Shown here one piece after another: positions 7,814-14,232 of a DNA stretch of 14,232 nucleotides. The stretch is from Bacteroidota bacterium. Its GTDB lineage: Bacteria; Bacteroidota; Bacteroidia; Bacteroidales; Prolixibacteraceae. Location of the stretch: NCBI GenBank assembly GCA_023428545.1, contig JAEYXH010000009.1:1-14232 (forward strand), written 5' to 3'. Under the pieces are notes generated by a model. That model was not told the DNA's origin, searched no databases, and saw only the letters and a list, made by a program, of their open reading frames with translations. A program made the position numbers and the translations under genes. Position 1 is the first letter of the stretch; each line of letters begins with the position of its first letter.

Positions 7814-9307
7814 ATGAATGCAATAGCATTACCCATATTTATCCCATTTATACTGATCCTTGTCCTGGTTGCAGTGCGAAACACCCGTGTCGCCCAAATG
7901 ATCAGTGTTCTGGGCAGTACCCTGCTTTTTGTGGTTTCATTGTACTTGTTTGTCAGTTTAAAAGACACCAAAATTTTCACCCTTAACATGGGGTCATGGG
8001 AAGCTCCTTTTGGGATTAGCCTTGTGCTTGATTATTTCAGCGGGTTGATGCTGGTGACCGCTTCCCTGATTGTTCTTTGTTTATCAGTTTATACCATCTA
8101 TTTTATGGATGGTGAACACAGGAGCAATAAATTCTACGTGTTTTTCTTCTCTCTGACGATGGGAGTGAACGGGGCATTTTTGACTGGTGATGCATTTAAT
8201 CTGTACGTTTGGTTCGAGGTCATTCTTATTTCCTCATTTGTGCTGATTACACTGGGTAATACGAAGGAACAACTGGAGGGTGGAATTAAGTACATGGCAT
8301 TAAACCTGATTGGATCCATGTTCTTTCTGGCTGGACTGGGCTTGCTTTACGGCAAAACCGGAACACTGAACATGGCGCACCTGGCGCATATCTTAAGGGC
8401 CAGTGAGCAGCCTGTCCTGATCAATACATCTGCAGCACTTTTCTTCATGGCCTTTGGAATCAAAGCGGCACTATTCCCACTGTTTTTTTGGTTACCCGCG
8501 TCATACCATACCGCGAATATTTCTGTCACTTCAATATTTGCCGGCCTGCTAACCAAGGTTGGCGTTTATGTGCTTATCAGGTTTTTTACGTTATTCTTTG
8601 TCCAGGACCAGGCTTTTTGGTTGAACTTGTTTTTAATCATAGCCGGACTGACCATGGTAGTGGGAGGCATGGCAGCATCGTCCCATTACGATACACGACG
8701 CATTCTATCGTATCACATCATCAGTCAGATTGGGTACATGATTATGGGATTGGGTATTTATACCCCGCTGGCTATCGCCGGTGCCATATTTTTCACCATT
8801 CATAACATGATTGCCAAAACAAACATCTTTTTGGTGTCGGGAATGATAAACCGTTCGAAAGGGAGCTTTTACCTGAAAGACATCGGCGGACTTTTCAAGC
8901 AAAGTCCGATACTCGCCATTCTCTTTATTCTTCCGGCTTTTGCATTGGCCGGGGTTCCTCCGTTGTCAGGATTTTTTGCCAAGTTCATCTTGATAAAGGC
9001 GGGAATAGAGGCTGGTCAATACGTCATTGTTGCCGTTGCGATTGCCACAGCCATGTTGACACTCTACTCGATGATAAAGATCTGGAACGAGGCATTCTTG
9101 AAAAAAGAGCCTGATGCAGGAGAAGTGGAATCAAATTTCAGGAAGCTTGGGTTCCCTGAACTTTTACCATCCATTATATTGGGTGCGGCAAGTTTGCTAA
9201 TGGGCCTGTTTGCGGCAACAGTATTTGGATATACAATGGTGGCTGCCGAGCAACTTTTGGTGCCAGCGAATTATATTGAAGGCGTTCTTAACGGATTAAA
9301 ACCATAA
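7814..9307 (+). CDS. mrpD: Na+/H+ antiporter subunit MrpD
   Basis: A 497-residue antiporter-like subunit related to NuoM/NuoN. It carries the conserved Glu135 in 'NLYVWFEVILISSFVL', Lys217 in 'FGIKAALFPLFFWLPASYHT' and Lys248 in 'GLLTKVGVYVLIR', which line the proton or sodium path in this family. An in-frame ATG exists at 7760, but the 18 extra residues it would add are a hydrophilic translation of the mrpC tail. ATG at 7814, one base after the mrpC stop, begins directly with the first membrane helix (MNAIALPIFIPF), so I chose it. Length is normal for MrpD. The stop lies three bases before mrpE. Confidence 0.95.
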   Translation: MNAIALPIFIPFILILVLVAVRNTRVAQMISVLGSTLLFVVSLYLFVSLKDTKIFTLNMGSWEAPFGISLVLDYFSGLMLVTASLIVLCLSVYTIYFMDGEHRSNKFYVFFFSLTMGVNGAFLTGDAFNLYVWFEVILISSFVLITLGNTKEQLEGGIKYMALNLIGSMFFLAGLGLLYGKTGTLNMAHLAHILRASEQPVLINTSAALFFMAFGIKAALFPLFFWLPASYHTANISVTSIFAGLLTKVGVYVLIRFFTLFFVQDQAFWLNLFLIIAGLTMVVGGMAASSHYDTRRILSYHIISQIGYMIMGLGIYTPLAIAGAIFFTIHNMIAKTNIFLVSGMINRSKGSFYLKDIGGLFKQSPILAILFILPAFALAGVPPLSGFFAKFILIKAGIEAGQYVIVAVAIATAMLTLYSMIKIWNEAFLKKEPDAGEVESNFRKLGFPELLPSIILGAASLLMGLFAATVFGYTMVAAEQLLVPANYIEGVLNGLKP

Positions 9308-9310
9308 ACC

Positions 9311-9637
9311 ATGTTGCAAAAGACTTTTTACGGTATCTGGTTCATTGTTTATTACCTGGTTCAATTGGTGAGGTCAAATATCCAAATTGCATTCCTTGCA
9401 CTTTCGCCACAAATTGATATAAGCTATGGTTTCATTAAGATACCCTTGACTATTAAATCAGATTTCGGTTTGTTGTTGTTCAGCAATCTTGTTTCAATGA
9501 CCCCGGGCTCACTGGTTACTGAAATTGACGATGCCAGAACATTTGCAACGGTGCATGTTATTTATACTCCAAACGAAAAGGAAGTCTACGATGGAGTGCA
9601 AAAAATGCAGGATATGATTAAACGATTTACCACATAG
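9311..9637 (+). CDS. mrpE: Na+/H+ antiporter subunit MrpE, short form
   Basis: A 108-residue MrpE with the family hallmark 'LLLFSNLVSMTPGSLVTEID' (54-73) followed by a soluble domain ('RTFATVHVIYTPNEKEVYD'). MrpE of Bacillus is about 160 residues and begins with extra membrane helices. Here the protein opens only about 25 residues before the 'SNIQIAF' segment. The start is fixed: the mrpD stop codon (9305-9307) is in the same frame and there is no other start between, so the gene really is short rather than mis-called. It sits three bases after mrpD and three bases before mrpF. MrpE is thought to aid assembly or activity of the complex. Confidence 0.92.
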   Translation: MLQKTFYGIWFIVYYLVQLVRSNIQIAFLALSPQIDISYGFIKIPLTIKSDFGLLLFSNLVSMTPGSLVTEIDDARTFATVHVIYTPNEKEVYDGVQKMQDMIKRFTT

Positions 9638-9640
9638 CAA

Positions 9641-9913
9641 ATGGAATCTACCTTATTAAATATTCCTTTATTGCTCATTTTTGGGATGTTGCTTCTTGCT
9701 TTTGTCCTTGCTTTTGCCAGATTGCTTAAGGGCCCCGAAATGAGCGACCGGATAGCAGCCATGGATTTGATCTCATCAGTGACAATGGCATTTGTCCTTA
9801 GCTATAGTATATTGGTGAACAAAGCCATTTATTTCGATATCGTGATTGTTATATCATTAATCTCATTTATTGGCACTGTTGCAGTTTCCACCTATTTAAA
9901 ACAAAAGAAATGA
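9641..9913 (+). CDS. mrpF: Na+/H+ antiporter subunit MrpF
   Basis: A 90-residue protein with three hydrophobic helices and the MrpF signature 'LLKGPEMSDRIAAMDLISS' (28-46), including the conserved Asp36. MrpF is a small membrane subunit lying beside MrpA and MrpG in known structures. The stop overlaps the mrpG start as ATGA at 9910-9913. Length is typical. Confidence 0.95.
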   Translation: MESTLLNIPLLLIFGMLLLAFVLAFARLLKGPEMSDRIAAMDLISSVTMAFVLSYSILVNKAIYFDIVIVISLISFIGTVAVSTYLKQKK

Positions 9914-10206
9914 CAGCAATAGCGACAATGGTATTATTCTTTTTGGGTGCATTCTTTATTCTTGTTTCAGCTATCGGCCTGCTCCGATTCCCCGACTTAT
10001 ACACCCGCATGCATGCCACAACCAAAGCCACATCGTTTGGGTTGTTGCTATTAATATTGGGAACGGCCATTTTCTTCAACACGGGCATGGTTTGGCTTAA
10101 GTCTGTGCTGGTAATCATCTTTATATACCTGACTGCACCGTTGGCGTCCCACTCTATTGCCCAATCGGCGGATGACACGAAGGAGGAATCGATTGATTCA
10201 AAATAG
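9910..10206 (+). CDS. mrpG: Na+/H+ antiporter subunit MrpG
   Basis: A 98-residue, three-helix membrane protein with the MrpG hallmark 'RFPDLYTRMHATTKATSFG' (26-44) and a polar C-terminal tail. The last gene of the operon, it completes the full A-G set in canonical order on one strand. It faces the GH9 gene tail to tail, with 146 bases between. No strong hairpin with a T-run was found after the stop. Confidence 0.95.
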   Translation: MTAIATMVLFFLGAFFILVSAIGLLRFPDLYTRMHATTKATSFGLLLLILGTAIFFNTGMVWLKSVLVIIFIYLTAPLASHSIAQSADDTKEESIDSK

Positions 10207-10352
10207 AATCTTGTAGTTATCGTTACGTCCGGTACACAAGTGGGTCTATGTATTAATTACACTGTGTAACGAATGATCCCGGTGATACGCCTTCTTGTTT
10301 TTTAATGTCTGAAATAAAGGCGTTACGTGAAGAAAAAACGATGGCAATCTGT

Positions 10353-12884
10353 TTATTTTATTAAATTCTTGAAAGCTGATCCAAAAATTAAATAACTGGT
10401 ATTTCCACCAATCGTACCTTCATTTTGTCCCCACAAAAATGGCCAGTCGTCGTAGTTTTCAAAATGGTCGGGTTGCCTGAATAATATTCCCGGAGCCACA
10501 TTGCCCGGGATAAAGGAAAAATCGGCCCGGTTGTTCCCGTAAAACACCTCTTTGGGGCGTGTGGCACCCAAAGTTGCCACCAACGAATAGTTGTGATACG
10601 GATGGCAGCCAAACAGCCAGTTGGTGGCTTTGAAAGCATGGCTGTCATCGACGATATCGGGGAAATGTTTATGGGCAAAGCAAACGGTGGTTCCAAAGTT
10701 CACCACGGCTCCGCTTCCTGCCCAATTGCCCAAACCGATAGGTACTCCATAGGGATTATCTTTATCAAGCCCGTCGATGTATTCTTTATACTTCACAATG
10801 TATGGTTTAAGCTTTTCCCTGTAGGTTTCATCCATGTGTGGAATTCCTTCCAGGGCTGTCAGGATAACGAAGGTAAGGCTCCGGTCAAGGGCAGGCCATA
10901 AAAGTTCCTCAAATTTTTCAGCATAGTTTTGCTCTCCGGTTGAGATGTACAGCTGAAGGTTAGTTCCCACATCAGCCGCACCAAAACGCCTGCCGGGGTT
11001 GTCCTGTGGCACATTGGCCAGCAATTCCGAAGCTTCTTTAAGCAGTCTTTTTGACTGGACCAACGCTCTTTGCGAAAGATTGTCGTTGTACCCTTTCAAT
11101 GCGCGGCTTACCGCGGCAAACATGGTTGCAGCCCTGAGGTCAAGGCCTGGATTCCGGCTGGTAAAAGCCCACATATCGTCTTTCATGCCGCTCGATAGCC
11201 CATCGGTGGCCACTTCATAGGGGCCGAGGTCGGGGTTGTAGGGAAGGCCGTCTGTAAGGGAGGCGGCATCACCCAGGTGATGGTAATTGTAAAGTACCGA
11301 GTTGGAGAGCGTTTGTGCCATATGGCCGATAATCTCAGCCTGGGCAACCAGGTTCATCGCCCCATGCTCTATAAACTGCAAAATATCGGGTTTGCCGTCA
11401 GGTCGGTGAAGATCGACATAACGCTGCTCCTGGCTGACAAAAGTCTGATCGCGATTAGGTTTGAAATACTCCCAGGTCTGGACAAAGTTTTGTACAACGC
11501 CAATGTTCGAGCCGGTTTCGATATCAAAATCCCCGGCATCGAAAAATCCCCCTATGTTTAATCCGGGAATCAATTCCAACCCTTTGTATTTCGTATCGGT
11601 TGTCGGGCCCTGCCCGTGAAGGTCGAAATGATCAGTGTTCGGTGGCGCCTGCCGGTATCCTTCCTTAAACGGTTCGCCATGCCATACGCGGTAGCCCTCG
11701 CGCACGAACATGTGGTTCATGTGAATGGGAATCCAAATATCGCTGGTGGCATCGGTAATATTGTCGTAAACGGTATTATCTATAATGAAATTATTGGTTT
11801 TCAGGTCGCCATACTGGATGTAGTATATTCCGGGGGTGTTCACCGAAGAAAAGTCGAATTTCACGTAGTGGTATTTGTAAAAATCACCCCAGGAATGAAT
11901 TGGTCCGCTGAACACTTTGGTAGCCTGGCCTTGTTCGTTAATTTTAAATAGTGATGCAGTTGCAAGAGGAGTGTCTTTTTTGTCGAGTTCAATCACGGAA
12001 ACTTTGGGCTGGGAGGGGAGGTATCCCACTTGCGAGAACCCGATGTTGGGCTGCCGTATCCAGCCGTCAATGGCATGAGGTTCAACGATCCAGCTAACCA
12101 CCTTGCCTGTTTTCCCTGCAGGTAGCAGACTGCGCACCACAAACCAACCATTTTGTGCCAGTATTCGACCGTCGAAAAGCATGAGATCAGCATCTTCGGA
12201 GGTGATTTCTACCCGCCTTTCAGGGTCTTCGGGAGCCAAAATGAAGTTGCGTCCTGTTTCAATTGGCAGCGGATCGACAAAACGACCGGTCCCCCTGTCA
12301 TCTGATGTGATGTACCCTTTGTATTGTTTTGTTTTTTCACTGTTGGGCCTTGTAACGGTATTGCCAACCACATAGCGCGGAAACCGGTTAAAACGCCCGT
12401 CGGCCAGGTAGGTTTTTCCCCAGTATTGAGAGGGTAGAAACTCCAGGTTAAATCCCGCCTTGCCTTCCAGTTCAGCAGGAACAGGTTTATCAAGGTACAC
12501 GGCAATCTCAACGCCTTTGTCTTTGGCGGTGACCACTACCCGCGAATCAAAACCAAAATCTTCATACCTCAGTATCGATTCGATGGAGTTGGCCTCTCGG
12601 TTAACCGTTCGGGTGGGTATGGCCGGAACCAAATCCCACTGCTCAGGTGTGTTGGAAAGCCTTACAGCGCCGCCCTGTGCGGTTCTGACGCCATGGTGTA
12701 TCAGTTCGATGCCGGCGGTTTTTTCATCGTTAAATCCTCCGGTAAACATATTGCTGTACACCAGGACATTAATGCCCTGGGTCTCGAAGTATTCCATATT
12801 ATTGAGTTTCAGGTCCTGCCCTTGAATCTCTGGAGATGACGATATAAGCAACGCCAAAAGAGTGGCGAATATCAGTTTTTTCAT
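10353..12884 (-). CDS. Secreted GH9-type glycoside hydrolase with N-terminal extension
   Basis: An 843-residue protein. Residues 1-22 are a signal peptide, so it is exported. From about 280 it shows the cellulase N-terminal Ig-like domain ('NIGFSQVGYLPSQPKVSVIE'), then a GH9 (alpha/alpha)6 catalytic domain. This has the DAGD motif in 'IGGFFDAGDFDIETG' (Asp449 and Asp452, the expected base) and 'QNEGTIGG' (Glu822, the expected general acid). 'WLFGCHPYHNYSLVATLG' (756-773) replaces the usual GH9 NPxxxSYVTGxG region. About 250 residues before the Ig domain (23-280) are not part of the standard architecture; they look beta-rich and I do not recognise them. GH9 enzymes act mainly on beta-1,4-glucans, but related branches act on glucosamine-containing or other glycans, so the substrate is open. 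The DUF3365 lipoprotein gene is 66 bases upstream on the same strand, probably co-transcribed. Confidence 0.9.
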   Translation of the reverse strand: MKKLIFATLLALLISSSPEIQGQDLKLNNMEYFETQGINVLVYSNMFTGGFNDEKTAGIELIHHGVRTAQGGAVRLSNTPEQWDLVPAIPTRTVNREANSIESILRYEDFGFDSRVVVTAKDKGVEIAVYLDKPVPAELEGKAGFNLEFLPSQYWGKTYLADGRFNRFPRYVVGNTVTRPNSEKTKQYKGYITSDDRGTGRFVDPLPIETGRNFILAPEDPERRVEITSEDADLMLFDGRILAQNGWFVVRSLLPAGKTGKVVSWIVEPHAIDGWIRQPNIGFSQVGYLPSQPKVSVIELDKKDTPLATASLFKINEQGQATKVFSGPIHSWGDFYKYHYVKFDFSSVNTPGIYYIQYGDLKTNNFIIDNTVYDNITDATSDIWIPIHMNHMFVREGYRVWHGEPFKEGYRQAPPNTDHFDLHGQGPTTDTKYKGLELIPGLNIGGFFDAGDFDIETGSNIGVVQNFVQTWEYFKPNRDQTFVSQEQRYVDLHRPDGKPDILQFIEHGAMNLVAQAEIIGHMAQTLSNSVLYNYHHLGDAASLTDGLPYNPDLGPYEVATDGLSSGMKDDMWAFTSRNPGLDLRAATMFAAVSRALKGYNDNLSQRALVQSKRLLKEASELLANVPQDNPGRRFGAADVGTNLQLYISTGEQNYAEKFEELLWPALDRSLTFVILTALEGIPHMDETYREKLKPYIVKYKEYIDGLDKDNPYGVPIGLGNWAGSGAVVNFGTTVCFAHKHFPDIVDDSHAFKATNWLFGCHPYHNYSLVATLGATRPKEVFYGNNRADFSFIPGNVAPGILFRQPDHFENYDDWPFLWGQNEGTIGGNTSYLIFGSAFKNLIK

Positions 12885-12950
12885 AATGATTAAAATTTTT
12901 TAATCAGGTTTTGGTTTAGCTAAATTGTTTACTTTAAAGTTGTTCACGTT

Positions 12951-13517
12951 TTAATCCTTGAAAACTACCTTAAACATCCCCCTGACTTCATTCAGTTCGA
13001 AATCAACAGCCTTGTCGTCGGGGTATCTTTCTTTTATCACTGCCAGCGCGCCGGGATCAATTTCTGAGGAATTTCCGTGACATGACAGGCATAACGGTGC
13101 TGCCAGGGTGATGGGGGAGTAGTAGGTTTTCACCCCTTTCCCTGATATAACCACAGGAGATAATTGCTCCCCGGATTGCTGGAGATTGATATAGTTTTCG
13201 ATGAGTTTGAGTTCCTCCTCACTGGCTGCATTTGATGGATTCCGAAATTTATGGGATACCCTTGCGAGTTCAACCTTTTCCTCTTCCGAAATCTGTTGGG
13301 TAATGGGTAAGGCCTGCAGGGAGCAATAGTCGATGGCCTCCTCAGCACCATTTTCCTTCATTTTGGCAGTCAATTCTTTTGCAAGTGCTGCCTGTAGCTT
13401 CCCTGAAATCGCAGATCCCTTTTCAATGACCTCCTCATCGGTCATTTTTGGCCGGGTATGGCACGAGGCCAAAACCAGCAATGCAAGGAATAAAATCGTG
13501 ATTGCTTTCATATCCAT
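12951..13517 (-). CDS. DUF3365 (Tll0287-like) haem-c lipoprotein
   Basis: A 188-residue lipoprotein. The signal segment ends in lipobox LASC with Cys19. The mature part has the pattern of DUF3365/Tll0287-like domains: an early helix with 'AIDYC' (Cys65), the 'VSHKFRNPSNAASEEEL' motif (87-103), then 'YYSPITLAAPLCLSCHG' (132-148) with a c-type haem-binding CLSCH (Cys143, Cys146, His147). Such proteins are thought to bind one covalent haem and to sense redox state or small ligands, or to carry electrons; the role here is not known. ATG at 13517 and an ATG two codons later (13511) are both possible starts. It is followed by the GH9 gene on the same strand after 66 bases. Confidence 0.88.
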   Translation of the reverse strand: MDMKAITILFLALLVLASCHTRPKMTDEEVIEKGSAISGKLQAALAKELTAKMKENGAEEAIDYCSLQALPITQQISEEEKVELARVSHKFRNPSNAASEEELKLIENYINLQQSGEQLSPVVISGKGVKTYYSPITLAAPLCLSCHGNSSEIDPGALAVIKERYPDDKAVDFELNEVRGMFKVVFKD

Positions 13518-13831
13518 TTGTATTTTAGTTGTTTATCTACACCGTGCATATATTTGCGGGCAGGCTACCCAGGTTCCTAACCAAATTCTTCCAGACTGCA
13601 AATACGCGAATTCCCGTAAATTTAATCTTTTGCTGAAATAATGTCTGTCACAAAACTTAAAAGTAAAATTGTGAATATAAGGTTTTTGAAAAATCTTATA
13701 CAAAAAAGAGGTCATTTTTGACCTCTTTACGTTGCTCACTCTGACTCTAGAATGCTGTAGCATAAATCTTACAATGTTTGTCGAGAGTTGAGACCTGTCT
13801 TTAACTTGTCCTTCACTTAAACCTTCTTAAT
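13518..13831. other. Intergenic stretch between TonB-like and DUF3365 genes
   Basis: 314 bases. It contains the minus-strand terminator at 13702-13728 and, downstream of that, the presumed promoter region of the DUF3365-GH9 pair, for which I could not pick a convincing -7 element. A 76-codon minus-strand frame spans 13533-13763 but has no recognisable features and overlaps the terminator, so I do not call it. Confidence 0.55.
13702..13728 (-). terminator. Intrinsic terminator for the TonB-like gene
   Basis: A perfect 10-bp stem, AAAGAGGTCA (13705-13714) with TGACCTCTTT (13719-13728), closes a TTTT loop. Read on the minus strand it is followed directly by more T residues (to 13702). It lies about 100 bases after the TonB-like stop, oriented to end that transcript. 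Confidence 0.8.
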
Positions 13832-14232
13832 TTACTTGAAAGTAATCGGTAGTAAATAATTGACTGGAACCGCTTTCCCGCGTTGTTTGCCGGGTGTCCA
13901 GTCCTTCATATTCATGACTATCGAAGCTGCGGCTTTGCCAACCTCATCATTGTCCTGTTCGACAATTTTTACGTTGGTCACCTTACCGGTTTCTGAAACG
14001 GTAAAGGCAATTCTGGTTTTCCCTGACAATTTCCCTGATTGTGTAAGTTTCTTCTGCATTTCTTCGATATGTGACCCCAAAGCCGGGAAACCACCCGGAT
14101 ATTTTGCCAACTCTTCAACAATAATAAAAACTTCTTCTTCGTCGATAACCGGAGGTGGAGGAGGTGGGGGGACCTGACTGTTGTTATCCTTTTTAACGGA
14201 TGGCGGTGGCGGTGGTGGCGGCGGTGCTATCA
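13832..14232 (-). CDS. TonB-family energy transducer, N-terminus beyond right edge
   Basis: Partial gene on the minus strand, open at the window edge. The visible part starts in a periplasmic linker with eight Pro codons (14224-14201), a short Lys- and Asn-containing spacer, and seven more Pro codons (14170-14150). It continues with 'VIDEEEVFIIVEELAKYPGG', the usual entry to Bacteroidota TonB C-terminal domains, then 'TRIAFTVSETGKVTNVKI' and the closing 'DWTPGKQRGKAVPVNYLLPI'. TonB links inner-membrane proton motive force to outer-membrane receptors. The C-terminal domain is rather divergent, with a short helical insert 'IEEMQKKLTQSGKLSGK'. A TTG at 14110 could start a shorter frame, but the reading frame clearly continues upstream. 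The membrane anchor is not in the window. Confidence 0.85.
   Translation of the reverse strand, partial: IAPPPPPPPPSVKKDNNSQVPPPPPPPVIDEEEVFIIVEELAKYPGGFPALGSHIEEMQKKLTQSGKLSGKTRIAFTVSETGKVTNVKIVEQDNDEVGKAAASIVMNMKDWTPGKQRGKAVPVNYLLPITFK

Noticed and set aside
10221..10328. CGTTACGT repeated at 10221 and 10321, and a weak ACGCCTT/AAGGCGT stem between the convergent genes
   Set aside because: Short repeats with a 22-base loop and no T-run on either strand, so not supportable as a terminator or element.
1800..12884. GH92 and GH9 as parts of one polysaccharide-utilisation locus
   Set aside because: They are on opposite strands, separated by the whole mrp operon, and no SusC/SusD, regulator or transporter gene is present in the window.
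13533..13763. 76-codon minus-strand frame between the TonB-like and DUF3365 genes
   Set aside because: It has no family likeness and no ribosome site, and it runs across the terminator hairpin at 13702-13728.
13860..14177. Plus-strand frame ending in a run of glycines
   Set aside because: The glycine run is the reverse complement of the proline codons of the TonB-like gene on the minus strand.

Overview
The window looks like a chromosomal stretch from a member of the Bacteroidota. Evidence seen in the sequence: LxSC-type lipoproteins, a promoter-like TTG/TAnnTTTG pair, weak or absent Shine-Dalgarno sites, a GH92 mannosidase, a TonB-family energy transducer with proline runs, and coding regions that are AT-rich overall. 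No SusC/SusD pair is present, so this is not a canonical polysaccharide-utilisation locus. The exact genus cannot be told from the sequence alone.

Layout. 1-715 (minus): a lipoprotein open at the left edge, ending there in a poly-aspartate stretch. 1146-1544 (plus): a small split-barrel flavin (pyridoxamine-phosphate-oxidase-like) protein behind a candidate Bacteroidota promoter. 1800-4082 (plus): a secreted GH92 alpha-mannosidase followed by a strong intrinsic terminator. 4083-4754: a 672-base non-coding stretch with that terminator and a separate perfect 14-bp hairpin. 4755-10206 (plus): a complete seven-gene mrpABCDEFG operon. 12884-10353 and 13517-12951 (minus): a GH9-type glycosidase with a long N-terminal extension, preceded by a haem-c (CxxCH) lipoprotein of the DUF3365/Tll0287-like type. 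13832-14232 (minus): the C-terminal part of a TonB-like energy transducer, open at the right edge, with its own terminator.

How the genes work together. The seven mrp genes overlap or lie within a few bases of each other and should make one membrane complex that exports Na+ in exchange for H+. The two glycosidases are separate secreted enzymes on opposite strands, each at the distal end of its own transcript. The GH92 has glutamine where most family members have the catalytic acid glutamate. This is the main functional clue in the window and points to a mannosyl-phosphodiester rather than an ordinary mannoside as substrate. The other genes are individually recognisable but unlinked.

I did not find evidence of a mobile element, CRISPR array, RNA gene or clearly new multi-gene system.
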